A DNA stretch of 20,397 nucleotides, from IMG/VR virus record IMGVR_UViG_3300020444_000093, positions 1 to 20,397 of that record; one strand, written 5' to 3'. The notes under the pieces were generated by a model. The model saw nothing but the letters and a program-made list of their open reading frames with translations, ran no database searches and was not told where the DNA came from. The number at the start of each line of letters is the position of its first letter. Position 1 is the stretch's first letter. This DNA comes from a virus. This document shows, in pieces, positions 1 through 7,643 of the stretch. The translations under genes and the position numbers were made by a program.

Positions 1-70
1 GCGCTAGATAACCTTCTGCTGTGTAAGCAAGTTCTTTAAATGCTAAACATTTTGGATTAACTTTATTCAT
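1..70 (-). CDS. 5' end of a gene cut by the window edge; possible SPASM-like partner of the radical SAM protein
   Basis: Only the first 23 codons are visible. The ATG at 70-68 overlaps the TGA of the preceding gene (69-67) in an ATGA junction, which suggests translational coupling. The visible protein begins MNKVNPKCLAFKELAYTAEG and continues YLA. A lone Cys followed by hydrophobic/aromatic residues and a Gly-Tyr-Leu resembles the start of SPASM-type auxiliary iron-sulfur domains, where the next residues are usually a Pro-Cys-Cys. That part lies outside the window, so the family is an inference. The upstream radical SAM protein is short and has no SPASM domain of its own, which makes a split arrangement plausible. 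That a gene starts here is well supported; its function is not. Confidence 0.6.
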   Translation of the reverse strand, partial: MNKVNPKCLAFKELAYTAEGYLA

Positions 71-744
71 TTTTTTAATGCTTGTTCTAAAGCTATTTTA
101 TAATCTTTATAAAATTTATCTCGTTTACTATTTAAATAATAGTTTGGGTTTCTAGGTTTTAATGGGTCTTTAGTTTCCCAGCGACCTGAATGGATTACAT
201 CAAATTGTATACCATTATCTTTTGCTAGTTGTCTTGCTTCTTCTATATTATTTTCATTGTAATTAAAAGCAATATATTGCCAACGAATATTGTTACCCAT
301 TTTAGCACCCATTTTCATAACTTCAAATAATTTTGGACCATCTTGATTAATTCTATATTTGTGACTATCTTTTGGTAAACCATCTACACCAAAAATCCAA
401 TGAGCTAAAGAGTTTGCTTCAAAAGCTTCTTTATACCATTTTATAGGTTTATGTGAAGCGGCGGTATTAAGTCCGATTTTAATTTTATGTTCATAACAAT
501 ATTTTAACATATCAATCATTAAAGGATTAGCACTAGGGTCTGATATTTGACCACAAAAAATTAATCCTGTTTTAAAAAATTTAGCAATTTTTATAAAATC
601 TTCCCAAGGCATAGCTCTTCCAGGTACTTTATGACCTCGCTTGCGTATTGCTTGTCTTTGACATTTAGGACATTCTAAAGGACACATATGACTAGAGTCT
701 ATATTAATCCCCCTATCTGAAAAATCGTATGTATTAAAATTCAT
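67..744 (-). CDS. Radical SAM protein, short, core domain only
   Basis: Radical SAM enzymes use a 4Fe-4S cluster to cleave S-adenosylmethionine and start radical chemistry. The protein (225 residues from the chosen start) has the cluster-binding Cys-x3-Cys-x2-Cys motif near the N-terminus (C21, C25, C28; HMCPLECPKC) and a GQISDP segment near residues 62-67, where the family usually has its GGEP-like strand. It ends soon after the core, with no C-terminal Cys-rich SPASM domain. The start is the ATG at 744, which has a GGAGA ribosome site about ten bases upstream and overlaps the preceding gene by 11 bases; a longer reading to 789 has weaker support. It is the third radical SAM gene in the minus-strand operon. 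The substrate is unknown. Confidence 0.86.
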   Translation of the reverse strand: MNFNTYDFSDRGINIDSSHMCPLECPKCQRQAIRKRGHKVPGRAMPWEDFIKIAKFFKTGLIFCGQISDPSANPLMIDMLKYCYEHKIKIGLNTAASHKPIKWYKEAFEANSLAHWIFGVDGLPKDSHKYRINQDGPKLFEVMKMGAKMGNNIRWQYIAFNYNENNIEEARQLAKDNGIQFDVIHSGRWETKDPLKPRNPNYYLNSKRDKFYKDYKIALEQALKK

Positions 745-1870
745 TCCAAAGTTCTCTCCAATTAAAGTTTCTATGTTTAGATAAATCATCACAATATTTT
801 TTCATTTTTATATTGTTTTTATCATATATTGGTAATGCTAATTCAGATTTAATATAATTAAACCATTCTAACTTTTCATATTTTTTTAATAATGATTTTT
901 TATCATTTATATTTCTCATAGATAACATTTTAGGTCCTCTTACTATACTTGTAAATTGTGTACGTAGACCAAAATGTTGTTTATAGTAATCATAAATTTT
1001 ATCTAAATCATAAATGTTTAAAATAGATGGAGCACAATTAATATATGGTATTAAATCTATAGCTTCAATTAAATTTGATTCAAATCTTTTTCTGTTTATT
1101 GGATATCTTATCCATTCTAGTTTTCTACCATAATGGTCGCAAGACGCCTTTAACTCAACTTTTTGAAATTTTTTTGCTACATCAAAGATAGAGTGGTCTT
1201 TATATGTTAATTCTGTTAAGTTAGTATCATATGCTAATGTAATATGTTTTGCGTGTTCTTCTGGTATTTTTTCAACCATTTCCCATTGTTTAGGCAATTG
1301 TAAAGGTTCACCACCTGTAAAAACTATATAATTTACTAAATGTATATTATCTAAAATGTCTTTTAATATATCATTCCATTGAGTGTAATTAATTGATTTA
1401 AACTGTGGCATCCATTTTTTTAATTCTTCTTTACCATATACTGCTTTTATTTCATTTCTTCTTCCAGATGAATTGTGTGGATGACACATATAACATTGTA
1501 AATTACATTTTGATCCGTGTACTCTTAATTTCAATCCAATACTTGCAGGTTCTAATTCAATACCACTTATTTTTTGTATATCTTTAGTTCTATATGATTC
1601 ACCGCTTGCTTCTTCCATTTGATAACATACTTTACAAGAGGACATTTTTTCTCCTGCTAGCATTTTGTTTCTTATTTCTTCCATTTCTTTAGAACGAAAA
1701 TATTTAAATGGTGTTGTATTTTGAGTTGTATATTTCCTAGTATTTGGATGTACATTAGAGTAGCAACATAATTTATAATGTCCACTATTATCGTTATATA
1801 TTTCTTTAAATGGATAGGCACAATAGGCTTTGTTCTTATTGTAGAATTCTTTTATTTCTGATTTAAACAT
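734..1870 (-). CDS. Twitch-type radical SAM protein with N-terminal Cys-rich domain
   Basis: The 378-residue protein first shows a Cys-rich section (C17 in CAYPF, C35-C36, then C79-x2-C82), typical of the auxiliary-cluster 'twitch/SPASM' element placed ahead of the core in a group of environmental and phage radical SAM proteins. The core follows with C122-x3-C126-x2-C129 (CNLQCYMC) and a clear GGEP at 186-189. The ATG at 1870 overlaps the stop of the upstream radical SAM gene by 8 bases and has a purine-rich GGAAAG upstream; an in-frame GTG at 1954 is possible but would overlap that gene by over 90 bases. Family knowledge suggests action on a peptide or other complex substrate with an extra Fe-S cluster, but the substrate here cannot be named. 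Confidence 0.88.
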   Translation of the reverse strand: MFKSEIKEFYNKNKAYCAYPFKEIYNDNSGHYKLCCYSNVHPNTRKYTTQNTTPFKYFRSKEMEEIRNKMLAGEKMSSCKVCYQMEEASGESYRTKDIQKISGIELEPASIGLKLRVHGSKCNLQCYMCHPHNSSGRRNEIKAVYGKEELKKWMPQFKSINYTQWNDILKDILDNIHLVNYIVFTGGEPLQLPKQWEMVEKIPEEHAKHITLAYDTNLTELTYKDHSIFDVAKKFQKVELKASCDHYGRKLEWIRYPINRKRFESNLIEAIDLIPYINCAPSILNIYDLDKIYDYYKQHFGLRTQFTSIVRGPKMLSMRNINDKKSLLKKYEKLEWFNYIKSELALPIYDKNNIKMKKYCDDLSKHRNFNWRELWNEF

Positions 1871-2942
1871 AACACTTTCCACAATATTTTTGGCATTGAT
1901 ATACAGGTTTATCAGTTTTCCAACTGTCGGGTAATGTTTTTTGATACCATTCACTATTAATTATGTCTATTAAATTTGTAGAAAAAACATTGTACTCTTT
2001 TTGGCGTTCTTGATATTTTTGCATAATTGGATGTTCTATAAACCAACTTTTTACTTCTGGAGAATTTTTATTAAAAAAATGAGGATTGCAAAAGAAACAA
2101 CAAGGTAAAACTTGACCATCTGGATTAATTACAACTTTATTATTGACCCCCCATTCACAAACAATTTTCATTACTTCTTTTTTCTTTTTTATTTTTTCAA
2201 TAACTTCTTTTTTATTAACTGACATTTTAGTTGTTTGTTTTATAAATCGTCTTCTATCTAATTGTTTTGAATATTCCTCATCTTTAAAATCTATTTCTGT
2301 TTTTTCTAATTTATCTTCTTTTCCTTTGTAAGAAAATTTATATTCAACTTCTCTACCAAATCTATCAGTTGCAACAACGTGATGTCTTAATGAACCGTGT
2401 TCTATACACATTTGTTCAATTTCATCTAAATGGTTTTCATTGTGTTTCCATACTAAGCATTGAGTTCTTATTCGTGCAGGAGTATTAGATATTATATCCA
2501 TATTATTTAAAATTTTATCCAAGAAGGTAAATTGTCTATACTGTTGGTGCATTTTTTGGGTTGTTCCTTCAATAGCAAAAGTAATTGATAAATTTTTAGA
2601 CCCTACTACACCTAACTCCCACCAAAAATCTTCATTTCTTAATGATCCATTTGTATTAATATTGATTGTTGCTTCAGGTGCAACTTCTCTAATATATTTT
2701 ACTATAGGAAGCATATCTTGATTGGTTAAACAATCACCCCACGTTCCACAAAAATCAAAGTTATAAATGTGTTTAGCAATTTTTTCAGGAAGTGCTTGTT
2801 TAAATTGTTCTAAAGTCCAAACAATATCTGGTAACCAACTTGCTTTATTTAAACCCATTGGATCCGTTCTATGACATTGAGGACAACCAGCATTACATCT
2901 AGTTGTTATATCAAGCATTATATCAAGAGGAAATTTCCACAT
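1863..2942 (-). CDS. Radical SAM protein with C-terminal SPASM-like domain
   Basis: The 359-residue protein opens almost at once with the radical SAM cluster motif (C16, C20, C23; CNAGCPQC). It has a CGTWGD segment near 65-70 in the GGEP-like position and a NTNGS strand near 96-100. The C-terminus carries a SPASM-like auxiliary cluster region: C262, C281-C282, C285 in a VLPCCFFC context, then C350, C354 and C357 at the extreme end (CQKYCGKC). Members of the SPASM group often modify ribosomally made peptides or proteins, but many have unknown targets. The start at 2942 is chosen because GGAAGG lies about seven bases upstream and the codon forms a TAATG junction with the upstream stop. An ATG at 2957 would add five residues. 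Confidence 0.9.
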   Translation of the reverse strand: MWKFPLDIMLDITTRCNAGCPQCHRTDPMGLNKASWLPDIVWTLEQFKQALPEKIAKHIYNFDFCGTWGDCLTNQDMLPIVKYIREVAPEATININTNGSLRNEDFWWELGVVGSKNLSITFAIEGTTQKMHQQYRQFTFLDKILNNMDIISNTPARIRTQCLVWKHNENHLDEIEQMCIEHGSLRHHVVATDRFGREVEYKFSYKGKEDKLEKTEIDFKDEEYSKQLDRRRFIKQTTKMSVNKKEVIEKIKKKKEVMKIVCEWGVNNKVVINPDGQVLPCCFFCNPHFFNKNSPEVKSWFIEHPIMQKYQERQKEYNVFSTNLIDIINSEWYQKTLPDSWKTDKPVYQCQKYCGKCYV

Positions 2943-3820
2943 TATATTACCTTCCATAATTCTTCAAATCTTTTATTGATTAAATGTATTAGTTTTGCTT
3001 TTGATACTGTTTCTTTTGTTATATCATCATTAAAAATTTTACCACCTGCGTCCATAAGATATGTATGCCATTCATAAGGTATGTTAAACCATTTTAATTT
3101 ATATTTGTCTAATAGATATTGGAAAAAGACTTCATTGTTTGGAAAGAACAATTTTGATATATTCTCTCCAAATAGTTTTTCTTCTCTTGCACGGTTTAAT
3201 ACTGATAACATATCATCTAACTTTTCTGTAAATCTTAATTGTTTTGTAGCATTAGAATTACCACCTAATATTGCTGTATTTGCTATGAAATAATCTGTAT
3301 CAAAATTATTATCTATTGCCAACATTGCTTTTTTCGCCATTGCTTTAACGTACATATTATACTTATCTTTATAAGACATTATTTTTTCATAACTATCTTT
3401 TTTCTTTTTATAATTCTTTAACATACTTGTTGTCCATATATTTTCTTTTGTTGAATTAACAGCGTGAACACAAATATAATTCATATCAAATTTATCAAAA
3501 AAGGATTCAGATGTATTTGGTATTACATCAAAATCAAAGTAAAGAACATTATCATATGTTTTACCAAGTTCTTCCCATAGATGTATCTTGTATAGATTGA
3601 TGATATCAAATTGATAACCATTAAATTTCTTTTTAAATTTTTGCCAATAAGTATCATTTTCATAAAGTCTATATTCAGCATTACAATGCTTAGCATATTC
3701 TTTTTTAACATCTATCAATTTTTGATAATGTTTCTCTAATTGTGATTTAGTAAATTGATGTATAGGTCTTAAATCTGTATCATCATTTTTTATGTAAATA
3801 CTATAGATTATGTTTTTCAT
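2942..3820 (-). CDS. Putative glycosyltransferase (GT-A-like, DxD motif), paralog of the next gene
   Basis: The 292-residue protein has a GT-A/nucleotide-diphospho-sugar transferase look: an N-terminal strand (MKNIIYSIYI), a helical segment with HYQKLI and KEYAKHC, then NLYKIHLWEEL and the metal/nucleotide-binding-type motif D96-F-D98 in a YFDFDVIP context. The same order and spacing occur in the neighbouring gene at 3801-4679 (IYSIYI, HYKKLI, FYKIHLLYEL, YLDFDAIP), so the two are diverged tandem paralogs. The start at 3820 has a strong TGGAGG four bases or so upstream and overlaps the upstream gene by 20 bases; the ATGs further out are less likely. The sugar donor and acceptor are unknown. 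The link to radical SAM genes in one operon suggests a shared modification pathway. Confidence 0.75.
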   Translation of the reverse strand: MKNIIYSIYIKNDDTDLRPIHQFTKSQLEKHYQKLIDVKKEYAKHCNAEYRLYENDTYWQKFKKKFNGYQFDIINLYKIHLWEELGKTYDNVLYFDFDVIPNTSESFFDKFDMNYICVHAVNSTKENIWTTSMLKNYKKKKDSYEKIMSYKDKYNMYVKAMAKKAMLAIDNNFDTDYFIANTAILGGNSNATKQLRFTEKLDDMLSVLNRAREEKLFGENISKLFFPNNEVFFQYLLDKYKLKWFNIPYEWHTYLMDAGGKIFNDDITKETVSKAKLIHLINKRFEELWKVI

Positions 3821-4679
3821 TATACCTCCATACAACATCAAATTTTTTACAGACAGCGTGTACTATTTTGGTTTCTTTTGGTACAAACCCTTGATTATCA
3901 AAAAAATAATGCCAACGTCTATCTAACCATTGAATACTAACATTATTCATTTTTACTTTATATGAAAAGATTGTTTCATTATCATAGCGAAACATATTAA
4001 TAATATTTTGAGGATATAGACCAGTTTTATCATATCTTAATTTTGTCATTAAGTCTAGTGTGCCTTTAAAGTCACCAAAGAAATCTAATTTAAGGATTTG
4101 TTCTTTTGAAGCACCAATGATACCAGTATTGATAACATCATTATTAGGATCACGTCCTTTAGCAATAAGCATAGCTTGTGCATTATAATATTTTGCTGAT
4201 GGACTTCTAATACCGTGTTCAATTTCATCTAAACGTAACATCATTTTATTAATCATAGTATTGTTATTATAAACGGCAATATGGTTTTGTATATCCCATA
4301 TATTAAAAAAGGAATCTTTGGTTACAGGTATAGCGTCAAAATCTAAATATAAAATCTCATCATACTTTTTTGCTAATTCATAGAGTAAATGTATCTTGTA
4401 AAAATTTACAATTTCGTAACCTGTTATTTCTGGATAATTATCAAGGAAAAATTTCTCGTATTTTTGATAATGGTTATCATATTCAAATAATATAAAAGGT
4501 ACACCTATAGCTTTAGCATATTGGCGTTTAGATTCAATTAACTTTTTATAATGCTTTTTAAATGCATTAACAGTTATCTTTGCCTTCTCTACCGTGTCTT
4601 TTCTATGTTTTGATTTACCATAATGTTCTTTCGCTGGCACATCTATGTAAATACTGTAAATAACTCTTTTCATACTCAT
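3801..4679 (-). CDS. Putative glycosyltransferase (GT-A-like, DxD motif), first gene of the minus-strand operon
   Basis: This 292-residue protein resembles its downstream neighbour through IYSIYI near the start, KKHYKKLI near 41-48, FYKIHLLYEL near 93-102 and D113-F-D115 in a LYLDFDAIP context. A hydrophobic strand ending in Asp-x-Asp is the usual donor/metal site of GT-A enzymes. Two starts are possible: ATG at 4679 and ATG at 4673. The second gives MKRVIYS, matching the paralog's N-terminus, and neither has a clear Shine-Dalgarno site. It is the promoter-proximal gene of a leftward operon that continues with another glycosyltransferase and three radical SAM genes. The function call rests on motif and pattern only; no acceptor can be predicted. 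Confidence 0.73.
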   Translation of the reverse strand: MSMKRVIYSIYIDVPAKEHYGKSKHRKDTVEKAKITVNAFKKHYKKLIESKRQYAKAIGVPFILFEYDNHYQKYEKFFLDNYPEITGYEIVNFYKIHLLYELAKKYDEILYLDFDAIPVTKDSFFNIWDIQNHIAVYNNNTMINKMMLRLDEIEHGIRSPSAKYYNAQAMLIAKGRDPNNDVINTGIIGASKEQILKLDFFGDFKGTLDLMTKLRYDKTGLYPQNIINMFRYDNETIFSYKVKMNNVSIQWLDRRWHYFFDNQGFVPKETKIVHAVCKKFDVVWRYNEKHNL

Positions 4680-4686
4680 ATAAATA
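4679..4686 (+). promoter_or_regulatory. T4-type late promoter octamer for the accessory cassette
   Basis: An exact TATAAATA lies 31 bases before the first plus-strand gene. By T4 late-promoter geometry (octamer about -13 to -6) transcription would start near 4692. No -35 element is expected because late promoters are read by RNA polymerase with the phage gp55/gp33/gp45 factors. The octamer overlaps the start codon of the minus-strand operon. Confidence 0.6.
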
Positions 4687-4702
4687 ATAATAATATTAAT
4701 AC

Positions 4703-4710
4703 TATTTATG
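4703..4710 (-). promoter_or_regulatory. Late-promoter-like octamer for the minus-strand operon
   Basis: Read on the minus strand this is CATAAATA, one mismatch from the T4 late consensus. It lies 23 bases before the start of the first leftward gene, with a predicted start of transcription near 4697. It pairs back-to-back with the exact octamer of the opposite strand at 4679-4686, and the two predicted transcripts would overlap by a few bases. A single-mismatch hit is expected by chance in such AT-rich DNA, so the position is the main support. Confidence 0.4.
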
Positions 4711-4717
4711 TAAGATT

Positions 4718-5290
4718 ATGGACAGAATATTAAAAGTGATTGACACCTTCACAACAGATAGACTAGTTAAGTCTATTGTTAATTCACTAAACGAAAACCA
4801 AGAGAAAAGTAAAGATTGGCTTATAGAAAAGTCAAAACAATACTTTACATTTTTTAAAAATCCTTCTGTAGTTGTAGCAGCAGGATGGTATGGACATTTA
4901 GCAAGTAAGATGAAAGAATATACTAAAGGTGAGGTTGTTTCTTTTGATAAAGACCCAATGTGTAAAAAGGTTGGGCATAAACTTTATAGAGGTAAAGATA
5001 TTATATTTACAGACGCTGATATAAAATATTATGATGTTAAAAGATTTGATATAGTTATATGTACTTCTTGCGAACATCTTGGTCAATATTTAATAGATGA
5101 ATTTTTAAAGAGAAGAAAGAAAGGGTCGTTAGTTATATTACAATCAAATAATTATTTCTCAATTAACGAGCATATTAATTGTCATAATAATGTAGTAGAA
5201 TTTGAGAAGACTTTAAAATTAGAAAAGATATTATATAGGGGTACTTTAAAATTGGATAAATTTGAAAGGTATATGGTGATAGGAATATGA
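4718..5290 (+). CDS. Class I SAM-dependent methyltransferase-like protein
   Basis: The 190-residue protein has a Rossmann-like pattern: a hydrophobic strand ending in a Gly-containing loop (VVVAAGWYGHLA, 51-62; motif I position), a second strand ending in an acidic residue (VVSFDKDP, D77), then FDIVICTSCEHL (110-121) where family members place motif IV and catalytic residues, and a later SLVILQSNNYF strand. This supports SAM binding and methyl transfer; the acceptor is unknown. It is the first gene after the divergent promoter region, has no strong ribosome site (only TAAGATT before the ATG), and its TGA overlaps the next ATG in an ATGA junction. Confidence 0.68.
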   Translation: MDRILKVIDTFTTDRLVKSIVNSLNENQEKSKDWLIEKSKQYFTFFKNPSVVVAAGWYGHLASKMKEYTKGEVVSFDKDPMCKKVGHKLYRGKDIIFTDADIKYYDVKRFDIVICTSCEHLGQYLIDEFLKRRKKGSLVILQSNNYFSINEHINCHNNVVEFEKTLKLEKILYRGTLKLDKFERYMVIGI

Positions 5291-6018
5291 ACATATTATT
5301 AACAGGCAGTGCTGGATTTATTGGTAAAAATCTTTCAGTATGGTTAACAGAAAAACGTTTTAACGTAATTGGTTTAGACCGAAGGTTAGGTAAAGAATTG
5401 CTTACCTGTGATTTAAATTATGATGTAGATGTAGTTATTCATCTAGCAGGACTATCTGGTGTCAGACAAAGTTTTGAAAATCCTACAGACTATTGGAAAC
5501 AAAACGTTATCGTAAGTCAAAGAATATTTGACACTTTCAAAAACAAAAAAATCTTATATGCAAGTTCAAGTACAGCGTATGAACCTTGGAGAAATCCTTA
5601 TGCAATGAGTAAGTATGGTATGGAACTAATTGCTCCTGCAAATAGTTTAGGTATGAGATTTACTACTGTATATGGACCAGGTGCTAGAGAACATATGTTA
5701 ATACCAAGAATATTAAGAAATGATGTGCCTTATATTAATACAAATCATAGTAGAGATTTTATACACGTGTATGATATTTGTTCAGCGATTGAATCTTTAT
5801 TAAAACAAAAACAAACTGGTGTGATAGATATAGGTACAAGCACTACACATAAGTTAACTGATATGATGGACTACTTTGGTATTACTACTGAAAAAAGAGT
5901 TGGTGGTGATACTGAAAGACTTGATAACAAAGCAAATATAAAAGCAATGACGAGTTATGGTTGGAAACCTCAATATGAATTAAAAAAATATATTGAAGAT
6001 AATAGGAGAACGAATTAA
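5287..6018 (+). CDS. NAD-dependent epimerase/dehydratase (extended SDR), short form
   Basis: This is an NAD(P)-binding nucleotide-sugar epimerase/dehydratase-like enzyme. The N-terminus has the dinucleotide-binding G7-x2-G10-x2-G13 (TGSAGFIG). A Ser cluster at 93-95 (YASSSTAYEP) and Y105-x3-K109 (YAMSKYGME) form the usual Ser-Tyr-Lys active site, and RDFIHVYDI near 156-164 is the conserved extended-SDR motif. At 243 residues it is about 60-80 shorter than typical members (roughly 300-340), with a reduced substrate-binding part. It is coupled to the upstream methyltransferase by ATGA, and its TAA is directly followed by the next ATG. With two glycosyltransferases nearby it could make or remodel a nucleotide sugar, which is inference. 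Confidence 0.88.
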   Translation: MNILLTGSAGFIGKNLSVWLTEKRFNVIGLDRRLGKELLTCDLNYDVDVVIHLAGLSGVRQSFENPTDYWKQNVIVSQRIFDTFKNKKILYASSSTAYEPWRNPYAMSKYGMELIAPANSLGMRFTTVYGPGAREHMLIPRILRNDVPYINTNHSRDFIHVYDICSAIESLLKQKQTGVIDIGTSTTHKLTDMMDYFGITTEKRVGGDTERLDNKANIKAMTSYGWKPQYELKKYIEDNRRTN

Positions 6019-6636
6019 ATGAGTTATACTAGTTTATTATCTTTTGGTGATTTCATATCCTTAAAATTTAAGTGTGATGTCAAAAAGTTATTTGATGAAA
6101 TAAAGCAGTTTTCTTTCAGTCAATATAATCCAAGAAAAGATATAAAAAGATATGGTTTAAGCATAACTAGTTTAGATGGTTCTATAAATGGTATTGATTT
6201 AGATTCTATAAAAGATTATAACATAGAAAATAAAACTGAATATGATGAGTTAAGTTTTAATAAACTAACAGATGTTTATTATTCAAGTAATGAAATTCAA
6301 AAGGTTGTAAAACCATTTATTAAGCATTTAGGTAGGTCTCATATTCTATATTTACCTGAAGGTGGTTATTTTCCACCTCATAGAGATTTGCCTGTCTATT
6401 ATGAAGGACAAAATAGTTTGAGAGTATTGATACCTTTAAAAGGATGTAATCCACCAGATTTATATTTTATGTATGAAAATAAACCTTTATATTTTGAACA
6501 CGGTAGAGCATATTTTTTAAATACAAATAAAGCACATAATCTATTTTCTTTTAAAGATAGTTATATGATAGTTTTAAATATCAAAACAAGTGAAGAGGTT
6601 TATAAAATTATAGGAGACAATTTCAAACCGTCATAA
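6019..6636 (+). CDS. Putative 2-oxoglutarate/Fe(II)-dependent oxygenase-like protein
   Basis: The 205-residue protein carries the double-stranded beta-helix iron-site pattern of aspartyl/asparaginyl hydroxylase-like oxygenases. A Gly-rich PEGGYFPPHRDLP segment supplies H121-x-D123, a strand LRVLIPL (134-140) follows, and the distal histidine is probably H173 in NKAHNLFSF. Such enzymes use Fe(II), O2 and 2-oxoglutarate to hydroxylate peptides or small molecules. An Arg after the distal His, which often binds 2-oxoglutarate, is not obvious. The ATG directly follows the TAA of the epimerase gene. It is the first of seven proteins of this general fold in the cassette. The substrate is unknown. 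Confidence 0.66.
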   Translation: MSYTSLLSFGDFISLKFKCDVKKLFDEIKQFSFSQYNPRKDIKRYGLSITSLDGSINGIDLDSIKDYNIENKTEYDELSFNKLTDVYYSSNEIQKVVKPFIKHLGRSHILYLPEGGYFPPHRDLPVYYEGQNSLRVLIPLKGCNPPDLYFMYENKPLYFEHGRAYFLNTNKAHNLFSFKDSYMIVLNIKTSEEVYKIIGDNFKPS

Positions 6637-6637
6637 T

Positions 6638-7186
6638 ATGTTGCGATATAAAAAATTTAAAGTTAGTATGCCTTCAAATTTAAAATCAATGTGTGAAGAA
6701 TATACTGAACAGTTTGATTGTGAACCATTTTGGACTTATAAGTCAGTAGCCGATTCTAAAATGTGGACAATTCCACCGTTAGGAAAAGATAGACGTAGGA
6801 TGTACGATAAAATATCAAACGAAGTATTAGAACAAATTGTAAACTTTAAACAACACATAACAGAAATTACTAAACTAAAATTTAGTGAAGCAGTTGATTG
6901 TATATGGAGATTTGATAAAAATTTTACTCATTGTCCAATACATACGGATACTGGAGGAGAGCATACAGGATCAGTAGTTACTTCTATTAGTGGTAATTTT
7001 AAAATACATTTACATAAGGAAGACACTCCTAACTCTCCAATATTAGAAACAATTAATGTGGATGAATCAAATTTAATTGCATTAAACAATACCAAATATC
7101 CGCATTCAGTAGAAGGACAAGGAGACCTTTTAGTTTTAGGTACAGATAAGAATATAAAACCAGAGGAGTATTTTGATGTGGTGTAA
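6638..7186 (+). CDS. Putative 2OG/Fe(II) oxygenase-like protein, paralog of the next gene
   Basis: The 182-residue protein shows a likely iron-binding H102-x-D104 (HCPIHTDTGG), a Gly/Thr-rich strand after it, and a distal H156 in TKYPHSVEG, followed by GDLLVLG and a KNIKPEEYF tail. The C-terminal half matches the neighbouring product (TKFMHDIKG, GELVVFG, KNFKTDEHF), so the pair looks like a tandem duplication. The start is the ATG one base after the preceding TAA; no good ribosome site is within reach (an AGGAG lies over 20 bases upstream), so translation may depend on coupling. Enzyme class is inferred from the facial-triad pattern only. It could also be a cupin-fold protein without oxygenase activity. 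Confidence 0.6.
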   Translation: MLRYKKFKVSMPSNLKSMCEEYTEQFDCEPFWTYKSVADSKMWTIPPLGKDRRRMYDKISNEVLEQIVNFKQHITEITKLKFSEAVDCIWRFDKNFTHCPIHTDTGGEHTGSVVTSISGNFKIHLHKEDTPNSPILETINVDESNLIALNNTKYPHSVEGQGDLLVLGTDKNIKPEEYFDVV

Positions 7187-7643
7187 ATTACAAAAATATA
7201 ATATTGAACAATTTGACCTGGCAACATTTATAGATAAGAATAAAAAATCTTCAGATGGTACTTGGTGGAATCATTATGAAACAAGAGAGCAATTTAGCGA
7301 AGACACAGCACAATTGAGAAAAGAGTTAGAGTCAATGTTTGATGATGAATTTCCATATATGGGAGTATGGGATTATTATGAAGGATATGTTGATAAACAA
7401 GGTCCGCACATTGATGAAGGCACTTTAGAAAATGCAGTTATTATGTTGGTTCCTAGAGGTAAACTTACAGTCACACTACATAATCCAAATACAAAAGAAA
7501 TAATTGATTCAAAAACACTTTCTGGTAATAATATAATGGCATTACATCATACAAAATTTATGCACGATATTAAAGGTGTTGGTGAATTAGTAGTATTTGG
7601 GTTGTCTAAAAATTTTAAAACAGATGAACATTTTAAGAGATAA
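7176..7643 (+). CDS. Putative 2OG/Fe(II) oxygenase-like protein, compact
   Basis: The 155-residue protein has H78-x-D80 (QGPHIDEG) and a distal H130 (TKFMHDIKG), spaced 52 residues apart, as in the upstream paralog (102/104 and 156, spacing 54). The shared C-terminal pattern (Thr-Lys-aromatic-x-His, Gly-x-Gly-(D/E)-Leu, Lys-Asn-(I/F)-Lys) supports homology between the two. The start is the ATG at 7176, with AGAGGAG about nine bases upstream inside the previous gene, giving an 11-base overlap. It is small for an oxygenase, close to the minimum beta-helix core, so catalytic activity is uncertain. Confidence 0.58.
   Translation: MWCKLQKYNIEQFDLATFIDKNKKSSDGTWWNHYETREQFSEDTAQLRKELESMFDDEFPYMGVWDYYEGYVDKQGPHIDEGTLENAVIMLVPRGKLTVTLHNPNTKEIIDSKTLSGNNIMALHHTKFMHDIKGVGELVVFGLSKNFKTDEHFKR

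Noticed and set aside
1405-3293. Plus-strand open frames of 60-70 codons within the leftward operon (for example 1405-1587, 2143-2331, 2871-3077, 3081-3293)
   Set aside because: They lie opposite well-supported radical SAM and glycosyltransferase genes, have Ser/Leu/Phe-rich low-complexity products and no ribosome sites. They are shadows.
6928-7227. Minus-strand open frame of 99 codons
   Set aside because: It lies antisense to the two small oxygenase-like genes, with no promoter or ribosome site and no recognisable motif.
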